Positions 1 through 8,312 of a DNA stretch of 64,000 bases are shown piece by piece. Numbering within the stretch: the first letter of the stretch is position 1; the number at the start of each line of letters is the position of its first letter. Both the position numbers and the translations under genes were made by a program. The stretch comes from VXOZ01 sp965220045 (GTDB taxonomy: Bacteria > Chloroflexota > UBA11872 > VXOZ01). Location of the stretch: NCBI GenBank assembly GCA_965220045.1, contig OZ244803.1, forward strand, positions 806,001-870,000, read 5' to 3'. Below the pieces are notes generated by a model that was not told the origin of the DNA, searched no databases, and saw only the letters and a list, made by a program, of their open reading frames with translations.

Positions 1-211
1 ACAACGGCAGATTGGCTTCCTGCAGCGCGGCTGCGGCGTACTGTCGATAGGGATAGAAGTACGTGGAAAGGTCGTAGCCGGCCAGGACGCGGTCGGTGAG
101 GAGCGCCTTCCAAAAGAAGGCCGTAACGACCGCCGTGAGAACCAGCGTGGCGCCTAACCATGGCCCGTGACGGCGGAAGAGTGGGTGGGATGAGAGTGCC
201 TGAATTGTAAT
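1..211 (-). CDS. N-terminal fragment of a putative multi-spanning membrane protein
   Basis: The reverse strand is open from the window edge to an upstream stop at 227-229. It reads a hydrophobic first helix (GPWLGATLVLTAVVTAFFW) and then LTDRVLAGYDLSTYFYPYRQ, a segment reminiscent of YfhO-like or glycosyltransferase-like membrane proteins whose first extracytoplasmic loop begins this way. Only about 70 residues are visible, so the family call is tentative. No ATG, GTG or TTG start exists in this frame before the edge. ATT at 209-211, preceded by AAGG, is one possible rare start; otherwise the beginning is shifted by a sequence error. No other frame gives a sensible protein. Confidence 0.45.
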   Translation of the reverse strand, partial: MTIQALSSHPLFRRHGPWLGATLVLTAVVTAFFWKALLTDRVLAGYDLSTYFYPYRQYAAAALQEANLPL

Positions 212-500
212 TGCCTTGTATAAAGACTACGCCTGATGCGCCACTTGCTTACTCCATTAAATCATAGGAGAGGCGTAGTTCCGGGGCAAATGTCCACTCT
301 CGTCACTGGTACGGCACTTAGCCATTGAATTCGGCAACTTCGTAGCGGTACGGCGCTGACAACTCGCGCGGAGCCGCAAGGCGTTACTACCCAGCGCTGC
401 CAAGAAAGCAAGACGGGCACAATCGCAGTTGAGCCACGCCGGTCGCAGGATGAGCCTAGCAGATTGTACCGTGGAGCAGTAGTACCGACGCGTGCCGTGG

Positions 501-1121
501 CTAAGTGATCTCGTTAGCCAGAATGATGGCTTCGGCGATATCTCTCATCGGCTTGCGGCGGTCCATTGCCAGCTTCTGGATGCGCCGGAAGGCTGCCCGC
601 TCCGTGAGACCTTGAGAATCCATGAGCATGCCCTTCGCGCGCTCAACCAGGCGGCGAGTCTCCAGGGTCTCTTTCAGGTTGGCGTTTTCCAGCTCAATCT
701 CCCGCAATTCGGCAAAGCGGGCCATGGCTACTTCGAGCGTGGGCACAAGATCGGCTTCCCGAAATGGTTTGGATATGTAGCCGAGCACGCCGGCCTCACG
801 CGCGTCATTGACGAGTTCACGATCGTTAAATGCCGTCAGTAGCACGATGGGCGCGATCCGCTCTTCCAGCAGGATGCGTGCGGCGGTAATGCCGTCCATT
901 TTCGGCATCTTGATGTCCATGAGCACCAGGTCGGGGTCCAAGCGCCGGGTTAGCGCCACCGCCATGTGTCCGTCTGCAGCCTCGCCTACCACGGCGTAGC
1001 CCAGATCGGTCAGCCGCTCGCGCAGATCCAAACGGATGATCGATTCATCATCCACTACCAGAATGCGCGCCTGCGGCGTTGGTTGCTCTATATTCGCAAC
1101 GTCCGACCTATCTGTGTCCAT
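501..1121 (-). CDS. ANTAR-domain response regulator (transcription antitermination)
   Basis: 206 residues. A CheY-type receiver spans about residues 18-130, with the acidic pair D24-D25, phospho-acceptor D69 in VLMDIKMPKMDG, T96 and K118 in SKPF. A short coiled linker (about 131-150) leads to an ANTAR RNA-binding domain (about 150-205) with the family pattern LVERAKGMLMDSQGLTERAAF. The family binds paired hairpins in nascent mRNA and prevents termination; the closest known architecture is PdtaR/Rv1626 with a separate histidine kinase. No kinase gene is adjacent, so the partner must lie elsewhere. The gene stands alone between the partial membrane gene and dprA. Full length, no odd features. 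Confidence 0.93.
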   Translation of the reverse strand: MDTDRSDVANIEQPTPQARILVVDDESIIRLDLRERLTDLGYAVVGEAADGHMAVALTRRLDPDLVLMDIKMPKMDGITAARILLEERIAPIVLLTAFNDRELVNDAREAGVLGYISKPFREADLVPTLEVAMARFAELREIELENANLKETLETRRLVERAKGMLMDSQGLTERAAFRRIQKLAMDRRKPMRDIAEAIILANEIT

Positions 1122-1412
1122 ACTCTCAATAGTCCAAATGTGTCATGTCGTCCCGATGCTGAAGGGGCTCATTGCGGTTGGCACCATTCGCTGCATCTGG
1201 TCATCTCCTTGCCGCTGGCTGTCTTTGATTCCATGATACACTACCATCGGCACGCATGGATGTGCCATTCCTCAGTCGATTGCCGGCACCTAAGAGCCAA
1301 TAGCTCATTCTAGGTATATGGGTGTGGCTGACCGAATTGCCGTCCACCGAGATACAGAGTGGGGCCGCAAGACCCTTCGTTCACTGGAGTAGTCAGACAG
1401 GAATTCCGGTCG

Positions 1413-2507
1413 ATGAATCCCGCTGATGACCGCGCTTACTATGTAGCGCTCAGTTTGGTGCCGGATATGGGGCCGGGTCGCATGCACCGCCTGCTCCGGC
1501 ACTTTGGCACGATGTCCGCCGCCTGGCACGCAGCGCCCGCCGCCTGGCGAAAAGCCGGTCTGGAACCGGCTGTAGCCGCCGCGCTTGAACGTGCGCGAGG
1601 TGAGATTGACCCGGCTCTGGAGTTGGGACGTCTGGCGCAAGCGGACGTCGCAGTGCTGACCTGGGGAGACGCGGCATTCCCGCCGCTGTTGCGGCAGGTA
1701 CCCAGTCCGCCGATCTGCCTTTATGTGCGCGGCGCTTTGGAGACGCGCGACGAGTTAGCGGTGGCTATTGTGGGGACGCGCAATGCGACTGCCTATGGCC
1801 GCGCTGTCACCCGTCGCCTGGCAAGCGACCTTGCGGCAAACGGCGTCACGGTCGTAAGCGGTCTGGCGCGCGGCATAGACGCCGCCGCCCATCGTGCCGC
1901 GCTTGAGGTCGGAGGGCGGACGCTCGCGGTCTTCGGGTGCGGCTTGGATGTCATCTATCCGCCAGAGCACCGGCGTCTCGCTCAAGAGGTGGCGGCACAA
2001 GGAGCGTTGATTTCTGAGTACCCCTTGGGACGCCAACCCGCGGCGGAGCAGTTTCCCGTACGCAATCGGCTCATCAGCGGTCTCTCGCTGGGCGTCGTCA
2101 TTACCGAATCGAGAGAACGAAGCGGCGCGCTCATTACCGCTGAATTCGCCGGGCAGCAGGGCCGCGACGTATTTGCCGTTCCCGGGAGCATTCTGCATCA
2201 GTCGAGTGCCGGACCCCATCGCCTCATCCAGGACGGCGCCAAGCTTGTCATGAGTGTTGAGGACATTCTCAGTGAGCTCAACATTCATCTGGCCGGAAGA
2301 CAGGCTGAACTTACGTCTGCCATCCCGATGAGTGTGGAAGAGGATCGGATCTATGCGCTGTTGGACGGCGACCCGGTGCACGTGGATGAAATCAGCGCCC
2401 GCACCGATATACCGGTGCAACAGGTCAGCAGCCTGCTCGCCCTGATGGAGGTGCGGGGGCTTGTGAGTACCGTCGGACCGCTGACGTATGCGCGCGGCAG
2501 ACAGTGA
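1413..2507 (+). CDS. dprA: DNA-processing protein DprA (RecA loader in natural transformation)
   Basis: An N-terminal helical (SAM-like) region of about 70 residues precedes the Rossmann DprA/Smf core with VAIVGTRNATAYGR, VSGLARGIDAAAH, GCGLDVIYPPEH and the SGLSLGVVITES/SGALITAEFA region. A C-terminal winged-helix segment (about 300-364) has the typical VHVDEISARTDIPVQQVSSLL helix-turn-helix. DprA binds incoming single-stranded DNA and hands it to RecA. The frame is open back to a GTG at 1359, but ATG 1413 gives the usual family N-terminus and has AGGA upstream. The small gene at 2517 follows after only 9 bases and is probably cotranscribed. No other competence genes are in the window. Confidence 0.93.
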   Translation: MNPADDRAYYVALSLVPDMGPGRMHRLLRHFGTMSAAWHAAPAAWRKAGLEPAVAAALERARGEIDPALELGRLAQADVAVLTWGDAAFPPLLRQVPSPPICLYVRGALETRDELAVAIVGTRNATAYGRAVTRRLASDLAANGVTVVSGLARGIDAAAHRAALEVGGRTLAVFGCGLDVIYPPEHRRLAQEVAAQGALISEYPLGRQPAAEQFPVRNRLISGLSLGVVITESRERSGALITAEFAGQQGRDVFAVPGSILHQSSAGPHRLIQDGAKLVMSVEDILSELNIHLAGRQAELTSAIPMSVEEDRIYALLDGDPVHVDEISARTDIPVQQVSSLLALMEVRGLVSTVGPLTYARGRQ

Positions 2508-2516
2508 GATTGCGCC

Positions 2517-2828
2517 ATGAATGCGGATCCGCGCATGCTGCACGCACGCTTGGCGCAGGCGACGCCGGAGGAGCAGGAGTTGGTCTTGCGATTCTTGCTC
2601 GGCAAGCGAACGGCGGCAATGGGGCGCGCGAGCCCGCAGCTCGATCTCTTCTTGGGAGAACTGCAGGTTGAGCTGCCCGGCGCTGTCGACCTGCTCGGCG
2701 ATCTCCGCTTTCATCTAGGGCAAGCCTTGCATGGCGAGGTCCTGCAATGGGCGCGCGGGGAGACCGACGCCGGGCCGCTGTACCGGCGCGTCTTGGAGAG
2801 GTACCAATCGTTGTTTTGTAATGGCTAG
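2517..2828 (+). CDS. Small helical hypothetical protein downstream of dprA
   Basis: 103 residues, not recognised. The sequence is rich in Leu, Gln and Arg and predicted helical, without signal peptide, membrane segment or cysteine motif. The central stretch (LDLFLGELQVELPGAVDLLGD) is acidic. It starts with ATG nine bases after the dprA stop and reads in the same direction, so it is likely the second gene of that transcription unit. No function can be assigned; a role linked to dprA would be inference from position only. Confidence 0.6.
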   Translation: MNADPRMLHARLAQATPEEQELVLRFLLGKRTAAMGRASPQLDLFLGELQVELPGAVDLLGDLRFHLGQALHGEVLQWARGETDAGPLYRRVLERYQSLFCNG

Positions 2829-3006
2829 GGCCGGTAGGATGGCACGCTCGGGCTCTGCGTGTGCGGCGGCGTGACAAATGGACAGAACTTTCTCGGAAAT
2901 GGGCGTATTGCCGGCATAGGGCTCAAGCCTGGTCGGAAGCCGCGCGCATTGAGAAGTGCGAGCAACCCGTTCCCGGAAAGCGTGCCAGTGCGCTATCAGG
3001 GGACGG

Positions 3007-3035
3007 TTGCGAATGGCCCATTGTCGTGCCATAAT
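3007..3035 (+). promoter_or_regulatory. Putative sigma70-type promoter for the small membrane protein gene
   Basis: TTGCGA at 3007-3012 and CATAAT at 3030-3035 are separated by 17 bases. Transcription would begin about 25 bases before the GTGAGGAG ribosome-binding region of the gene at 3067. Confidence 0.4.
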
Positions 3036-3066
3036 GGGTGCGAGCGGATAGATCGTGAGGAGAGCA

Positions 3067-3315
3067 ATGCTAAAATTCGATATCTTCTTTGAGGTGCCGC
3101 CATTCATTGAATGGGGAAGACAGCTCGCGGAGCCGCTAGAGTTTCTGTCCATCGCAACGAACTACGCGGTATTCGGCGCGGTATTGTTGGGTACCTTGGC
3201 TATTTTCCTGGCGGCGCTAGACTTCTGGATCTATCAATTCCGCCGCAAGAAACTGTGGATCGACTGGGACAAGCCTGAAGAGCCGTTTGAGCCCCAACCG
3301 TACGACGGTCCTTGA
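3067..3315 (+). CDS. Small single-pass membrane protein, unknown function
   Basis: 82 residues from ATG 3067, which has AGGAG seven bases upstream; an in-frame GTG at 3055 overlaps that site and is less likely. A single transmembrane helix (NYAVFGAVLLGTLAIFLAAL) lies near residues 33-55, followed by a basic stretch (FRRKK) and an acidic, proline-rich tail ending in PFEPQPYDGP. The positive-inside rule places the C-terminus in the cytoplasm. Not recognised as a named family. It has its own promoter-like sequence and no obvious partner. Confidence 0.6.
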   Translation: MLKFDIFFEVPPFIEWGRQLAEPLEFLSIATNYAVFGAVLLGTLAIFLAALDFWIYQFRRKKLWIDWDKPEEPFEPQPYDGP

Positions 3316-3756
3316 TATTTCCAGGCACAGCCGTATTTCCCGGAGTCCATCACTGGCGCCTTTTGTATGCTTGCGATTCTGAGCCGCACTCGCGCTTGAT
3401 GGTGTCGCATTTACCCCCATTCCCCAGTGCAGTTTCGCTTCCTCGTGGCCTTCTCGTCTCGTAGCCTCATGTTCGGATTGAGAGACTCCGCTTCTGCCCT
3501 ATAGTCGCACTCGGCCAAGAAGAGTAGGTCCTTGCTCCTCCCGCATGAAACCACATTCTCTTACGCACGCATGAGTGTCTGGCTACGCTGAATACGGCAG
3601 GCATGGCACAGTGTGGACAGGCCAACGTGGCAGGGAGCAACCGCCAACTCTGATTTCGTCTGAGGGTTGCGGATGGCCCGTTTGCATAGCTGCGTCAATT
3701 GGCTGTTACGGAAATCCTGACAAGATCAATCTACCCAACAGAGGAAAAGCTCATCC
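3316..3756. other. Intergenic, no gene seen
   Basis: 441 bases between the small membrane protein and the MDR gene. No frame shows family resemblance, and I see no RNA gene or strong hairpin. The last 20 bases hold an AGAGGAAAAG ribosome-binding region for the ATG at 3757. Confidence 0.5.
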
Positions 3757-4779
3757 ATGCCGGAAGTGCCCGTAAGTCCGACGAGCCGACGACTGGTGTT
3801 TCCGGGACCGCAAGAAGTCTCTTGGGAAGAGTTTTCCACGCCGCATCCCCAGAGCGGCGAGCTATTGGTCGAGACCCGGCGTTCGTTGATCAGCATAGGC
3901 ACCGAGCTCGCGTTCTTCTCCGGCCGGCAGTGGAAGAACCCGGGCACGGGGGTATTGCCAAAGTACCCGGCGTACCCCGGATACTCGAGTGCGGGCATCG
4001 TGGTGACTGCCGGCCAAGATACGGCAGGCTGGCAGGTGGGCGACCGCGTTGCCTCCGCTACCCGTCACGGCACGCATCAACTTGTGCGCAGCCTCGAGGG
4101 CGTTACGGCAGTTGCCGACACGGTATCCGATGAAGAAGCGATGTTCTGCACGCTGGGCGCGACGGTGCTCAACGCCTACCGGCGCGGAGCGCCCCAGCTT
4201 GGCGAGAGCGCAGTGGTTGTCGGGCAGGGCATTCTCGGCCAGTTGGCGGTGCAGCTCCTGCGTATTGGGGGCTGCGACCCGGTCGTCGCGGTTGACGTTG
4301 CCGTGGAACGGCTGGCGCTTACGCGGCAGGTTGGCGCCGCAACACACCACCTAAACTCCAACGAAGAAGACGTGGTTGACTCGGTCCAAGACCTTACGCG
4401 CGGCCGCGGCGCTGATATCGTCTTCGAGGCGACCGGCCTCACGGAAGTCTATGACCTGGTCTTTGCGTTGGCCCGGCCTTACGGCAAAGTGGTGGGCTTG
4501 GGCTCGCCGCGCTATCCCGCTTCCGTGAACATGCAACAGGTGCACATCAAGCCGCTGCACGTCATCGGAGCCATCGGCAACCACCCCAGCGGGGATGCGG
4601 CTGAGTACCAGTGGACGCGCAACGCGCACATGGCCCTATTCATGGAGTACTTGTCAGCCAAACGGGTGAATGTCCGCGATCTCATCACCCACTGCGTACC
4701 GGCACATGACGCGCCGACCCTCTACCCCAAGCTTCTCCAGGACCGTACATCCTACATGGGCGTGATTCTGGAGTGGTAG
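3757..4779 (+). CDS. MDR-superfamily zinc-free alcohol dehydrogenase-like oxidoreductase
   Basis: 340 residues with an N-terminal GroES-like domain (about 1-140) and a Rossmann NAD(P) domain with VVVGQGILGQLAVQLL near residues 148-163. The segment SLISIGTELAFFSG replaces the catalytic Cys-Gly-Thr-Asp of true zinc alcohol dehydrogenases, and the structural four-cysteine lobe is absent. The protein therefore belongs to the branch sharing the S-x-GTE motif with BchC-like proteins and the enzymes annotated as threonine dehydrogenase-related. Substrate is unknown; sugar, polyol or sugar-acid oxidation is common for neighbours of this type. A diverged paralogue sits on the opposite strand at 5064-6071, tail to tail with this gene. 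Confidence 0.85.
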   Translation: MPEVPVSPTSRRLVFPGPQEVSWEEFSTPHPQSGELLVETRRSLISIGTELAFFSGRQWKNPGTGVLPKYPAYPGYSSAGIVVTAGQDTAGWQVGDRVASATRHGTHQLVRSLEGVTAVADTVSDEEAMFCTLGATVLNAYRRGAPQLGESAVVVGQGILGQLAVQLLRIGGCDPVVAVDVAVERLALTRQVGAATHHLNSNEEDVVDSVQDLTRGRGADIVFEATGLTEVYDLVFALARPYGKVVGLGSPRYPASVNMQQVHIKPLHVIGAIGNHPSGDAAEYQWTRNAHMALFMEYLSAKRVNVRDLITHCVPAHDAPTLYPKLLQDRTSYMGVILEW

Positions 4780-5014
4780 CAAATCCAATGGCGATGAACC
4801 GTCATTGACTAGGTTCTGTGGATATTTAATGTCATTCCGAGAGCAAGCGTCGAACAATGTTCGCTGACCTCGTCAAAGACTCGGAATCTCAAGCGTTTGT
4901 GCGGGATTCTCTCGCACTTTGCTCCTCAAGTGACCGTGAGATCGATTGACAATGATAGTGCTTGCTTATTTGGTTTCTTGCTACCTGGTGTAGCAACGCA
5001 GTCTTGGCCGAATG

Positions 5015-5046
5015 AAGATGGATTCCCGCATGCGCGGGAATGACGG
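5015..5046. repeat. Dispersed hairpin repeat, TTCCCGC/GCGGGAA type
   Basis: GATGGATTCCCGC, a short centre (ATGC), then GCGGGAATGACGG. A second copy with a different centre lies at 38386-38418, and a related decayed stretch with TTCCGGCGAAAGCGCGG lies near 36118. It sits in the gap between the two convergent MDR genes, where it could form a hairpin at the ends of both transcripts. Confidence 0.8.
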
Positions 5047-5063
5047 CGAAATGTCCACTCAGC

Positions 5064-6071
5064 CTAGCGCCAGTCAAACAAGACCCCGAGAGAATCTTCG
5101 CCGCCTTCTCCCAGCATCGCGTAGATTGCCGCCGCTTCCGCCGGCGGCGCAACGTGTGTAATCAAGTGCGAGACCTTGAGGGCGCCGCTTGCGAGCATCG
5201 TAAGATAGAGTTCGCGATGGCGCTGCTGAGTCCAGGGCGCCTGCGGCGTCTCCTCCGTGGGTGTCAGCGGTTGGAAGACGCCCATGAGCGTCAGGTCTCG
5301 CCGGAAGAAGTCCGCGTAGAGGTTTAGCTCCGCCTTGCCCATGGGGCCGCCTAGCATCACGATAATGCCGCGTGTTGCCGCTACACGAAGGCTCGTCGGC
5401 AGGGCGTCCGGCACGGGTGTGGCGTCGTAGACGCGCGCGACGCCGTTGCCGTCGGTCGCCGCCATCACGGCAGCGTGCACATCCTCCTGCGCGGCATTCA
5501 CCGCCAGATCCGCGCCGCTCTGCCGGGACCTCTCTAAGCGAAAGTCCGCCACGTCGGTGGCGATTACAGGCCGGCAACCGGAGGCCTTCAGGAACTGCAC
5601 GACCAACTGGCCGACTACACCCTGGCCGGCCACGAGCGCCGCCTGCCCGATTTCCGGCGGAGCGCGCCGCACCCCGGCCAGCGCCACTTGAGCCAGCACG
5701 CCGAGCGCCGCGTGGTCGGATTGCACATCAGACGGAATACGTTCGATGGCGTCCGCGCCTGGCGTCCGCACGTAATGACTCGTGTGGTTTGCCATGGTGA
5801 GGACGCGTTCGCCCGGTTGAAACGAGTCCACGCCCGATCCAAGTTCCACGATTGTGCCGACGTTGGCGTAACCCGGTCGCACAGGAAACGGTCGCTGGGG
5901 CACGCCGGAATCCGCATACACGTTCATGTAGCGCTTGCGTTCCGTGCCCGCGCTGATGCAACTGAATTCGGACTGCACCAGCACTTGACCGGGCCCTGGG
6001 CGGGGTACCGGCATGTCTTCCAAAGCAGCGGTAAACGCCCGTGGAAAGACGACTACTTGTCCCTTTGACAT
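5064..6071 (-). CDS. MDR-superfamily zinc-free dehydrogenase-like oxidoreductase (paralogue)
   Basis: 335 residues in the same GroES-like plus Rossmann architecture as the gene at 3757, with CISAGTERKRY at the catalytic-loop position and AALVAGQGVVGQLVVQFL as the dinucleotide-binding turn. As in its neighbour, the zinc-ligand pattern of classical alcohol dehydrogenases is missing. The two proteins share the fold and the GTE motif but are strongly diverged, so this is not a recent duplication. The C-terminus ends VLFDWR, parallel to VILEW in the neighbour. ATG 6071 is the only plausible start. NAD(P)-dependent oxidation or reduction of a small sugar-like substrate is inferred. Confidence 0.85.
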   Translation of the reverse strand: MSKGQVVVFPRAFTAALEDMPVPRPGPGQVLVQSEFSCISAGTERKRYMNVYADSGVPQRPFPVRPGYANVGTIVELGSGVDSFQPGERVLTMANHTSHYVRTPGADAIERIPSDVQSDHAALGVLAQVALAGVRRAPPEIGQAALVAGQGVVGQLVVQFLKASGCRPVIATDVADFRLERSRQSGADLAVNAAQEDVHAAVMAATDGNGVARVYDATPVPDALPTSLRVAATRGIIVMLGGPMGKAELNLYADFFRRDLTLMGVFQPLTPTEETPQAPWTQQRHRELYLTMLASGALKVSHLITHVAPPAEAAAIYAMLGEGGEDSLGVLFDWR

Positions 6072-6291
6072 AAGTTCGCTCCGTTGGCGTCATAAAAGGA
6101 TGATAAGGGGACTTGGTCGAGGCGCCTATGATGCTGCGAAGTTTCGTCTAGTCTAAACTCTACCTGCACCGTTCCAGCGCCTTCTCTGGTTTGGACGACT
6201 TTTCCCGTGCGTCAGTCTCCGGCGTCGCCGGAGAGTACCCGGACGCCTTGCTCTCCTGAGGCGAACACGGAGTATCAGTGCGTCTACCGCG

Positions 6292-7404
6292 CTACAGAAA
6301 AACCATATTGTTGCGGTGCACCGCTTCATCGCCAAATGACTCTGGCAGCAGTTTAGTGATCTCGCTTGACCTCTTACCCATGATTGCGCGGAGTTCGTCG
6401 GACGGATAATTCACCAAGCCACATGCGAACGCGTCGCCGCCGGCGGCGCGAATTTCCACGGTGTCTCCCCGACGAAACGTCCCTTCGACGGCAATGATCC
6501 CGGCGGGCAGGAGGCTGCGGCCGTTCTTCAAGAGTGCGGTGGCCGCGCCGGCATCGACTATGATGCGGTGGCCGCGGGCAAGGTCCGATGCCATCCAGGC
6601 TTCTCGCAGGCTCTTCGTGCGGCTGACTTTGCTTGTAAAGCGCGTGCCGACATCCTTCCCGGCCGCGACAGCCAAGGCAACGTCGGGAATCGTGCCTTGG
6701 CAAATCACCACGTCGGTGCCCGCCGCGGTAGCCATGCGGGCGGCTTTGATCTTCGTCGCCATGCCGCCCACACCGCTGGCGGAGCCTGCGCCGCCCGCCA
6801 TGGCCTCAACTTCGCGGGTTATACTTTCCACCACCGGCACGTGGGTGGCGGAGGCGTCATTTCGCGGATCTGCCGTGTAAAGACCTTTGATGTCCGTGAG
6901 GATTGCGAGCAGGTCGGCGTCCACGAGATTTGCCACGAGCGCGGAGAGCGTGTCATTGTCGCCGATCTGCTGGAGTTCGGCTACCGCGACCACGTCGTTC
7001 TCGTTGCAGATCGGCAGAACACCGGATTCGAGCAGGCCGAGGAGGGTATTGCGCGCGTTCATGTAGCCGTCACGCTGCAGTTCGGTACTCGTGAAGAGCG
7101 CCTGGGCCACGGCTATGCCAAACGGTGAAAAAAGCTCCGCATACGTGCGCATGAGCAGTGGCTGACCGATGGCGGCCAAGATCTGACGAACCGGGATGCC
7201 CTTGCCGCTCGGAGACGGCACGCCGGCGTTCCTGCCGGCCGCCACGGCACCGGAGGAGACCAACACAATTTCCTTGCCCTGCTCCCGCAGGGCGGCGATT
7301 TGGCGCACCAAGTCTGCCATGCGCTCGCGATCAAGTTGCTCTCCGCCGTGCGTGAGGAGGTTCGTGCCAAGTTTGACGACGATTCGATTTAGTGGTCTAC
7401 TCAT
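6292..7404 (-). CDS. proB: Glutamate 5-kinase
   Basis: 370 residues. The amino acid kinase domain (about 1-255) begins RIVVKLGTNLLT, followed by VLVSSGAVAAGR, NARNTLLGLLE, CNENDVVAV and the ADLLAILTDIKGLYTADPR and GVGGMATKIKAARMA signatures. A C-terminal PUA domain (about 275-355) contains GRSLLPAGIIAVEGTFRRGDTVEI. It phosphorylates glutamate to glutamyl-5-phosphate, the first step of proline synthesis, and is normally feedback-inhibited by proline. proA is not in the window. Divergent from plsY; the roughly 170 bases between the start codons must hold both promoters. Confidence 0.96.
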   Translation of the reverse strand: MSRPLNRIVVKLGTNLLTHGGEQLDRERMADLVRQIAALREQGKEIVLVSSGAVAAGRNAGVPSPSGKGIPVRQILAAIGQPLLMRTYAELFSPFGIAVAQALFTSTELQRDGYMNARNTLLGLLESGVLPICNENDVVAVAELQQIGDNDTLSALVANLVDADLLAILTDIKGLYTADPRNDASATHVPVVESITREVEAMAGGAGSASGVGGMATKIKAARMATAAGTDVVICQGTIPDVALAVAAGKDVGTRFTSKVSRTKSLREAWMASDLARGHRIIVDAGAATALLKNGRSLLPAGIIAVEGTFRRGDTVEIRAAGGDAFACGLVNYPSDELRAIMGKRSSEITKLLPESFGDEAVHRNNMVFL

Positions 7405-7576
7405 ATATCGCTGTCCGAAAGCCTGGGGGAAGTCGCTGCATACTTGACCAGAATATCAAAACGGCTATTGTTGCACGGAAGCAGGACTTTTAGGCAAGAT
7501 AATTCTAGCATGGGTATCTTACCCGTAAGCCGTGCTTGATAGCATCTCAGGATTCTACTCTAAGGGAATGGGATCA

Positions 7577-8269
7577 ATGGGCACTGACGTGATCAGCCTA
7601 ATGCTGGCTGCATACGTACTGGGGGCAATTCCGTTTGTCTACCTGCTGGGCCGACTCTCCGGTGTAGATTTGCGCAGTGAAGGCAGCCAGAATGTCGGCG
7701 GAACCAATCTATGGCGCACGGTGGGGCCGGTAACCGGTGTCGTGGGAGCGACACTGGATATTGGCAAGGGCGTGGTGCTCGTATTGGTGGTTCGGGCGTT
7801 TGACTACAGTGATGGCGTGGCGGGACTGGCGGCAATTGCGGCGGTGGTAGGACAGTGTTGGCCCGTCTTTCTCCGTTTTCGCGGCGGTCGCGGCATATCG
7901 GTGGTAGGCGGGGCGGTGCTTGCCTTCTCGCCCCTCACCTTTGTCTTGGCCGTGCTGCCGGCAGTTGCCGGTTTGGCGGCGTACACCGTTACCACGAGTC
8001 TTCAGAAGCAAGATGTAGATACGATCATCAGTGGCAGCGGCGGCAACAGCCGCACCGTGCCGTTGTGCATGATGTTCTCAATTGTGGCCTTGCCATTTGT
8101 AGGACTCGCCTTAGGCAATTCGTTCACGGTTGTGAGCGTGCTTGTGGCCCTGTCGCTCCTCTTGATGTTGCGGCGTCTTACCGCCGGCCTGCGACAGGAT
8201 TGGGGTTCCGCGATCCCGCTAACCACACGCTTGCGCAACCGGCTTCTCTACGACCGTGCCCAGGCGTAG
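7577..8269 (+). CDS. plsY: Glycerol-3-phosphate acyltransferase (acyl-phosphate dependent)
   Basis: About 230 residues with the multi-spanning PlsY fold. The three conserved cytoplasmic motifs are recognisable but diverged: SQNVGGTNLWR in place of the usual GSGNIGATN, FLRFRGGRGIS in place of FKGGKGVAT, and a late NRLLYDR tail. PlsY transfers an acyl group from acyl phosphate to sn-glycerol-3-phosphate to make lysophosphatidate at the inner membrane. The middle contains a longer loop (SLQKQDVDTIISGSGGNSR) than usual. In-frame starts also exist at GTG 7532 and ATG 7568; ATG 7577 has AAGGGA at a suitable distance. Phospholipid synthesis fits with fabI at 10.9 kb. Confidence 0.85.
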   Translation: MGTDVISLMLAAYVLGAIPFVYLLGRLSGVDLRSEGSQNVGGTNLWRTVGPVTGVVGATLDIGKGVVLVLVVRAFDYSDGVAGLAAIAAVVGQCWPVFLRFRGGRGISVVGGAVLAFSPLTFVLAVLPAVAGLAAYTVTTSLQKQDVDTIISGSGGNSRTVPLCMMFSIVALPFVGLALGNSFTVVSVLVALSLLLMLRRLTAGLRQDWGSAIPLTTRLRNRLLYDRAQA

Positions 8270-8276
8270 GCGGAAG

Positions 8277-8295
8277 CGCAGGATTCAAACCTGCG
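8277..8295. repeat. AGG/CCT dispersed palindrome, copy 1
   Basis: CGCAGG and CCTGCG flank a seven-base centre. This family, with consensus near GCGCAGGTT-N-AACCTGCGC, also appears at 16147, 36965, 37056, 53542 and 59991. Here it lies between convergent plsY and the gamma-glutamyltransferase gene. Confidence 0.75.
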
Positions 8296-8312
8296 TCCAC
8301 TACCCTCCCGTC

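Noticed and set aside
2829..3006. Small stable RNA such as SRP RNA
   Set aside because: The hairpin-rich stretch lacks the conserved GGAAG tetraloop context of SRP RNA and other known landmarks.
6216..6234. TCTCCGGC-GTC-GCCGGAGA hairpin as proB terminator
   Set aside because: A good stem, but no T-run follows in either direction, so termination is not supported.
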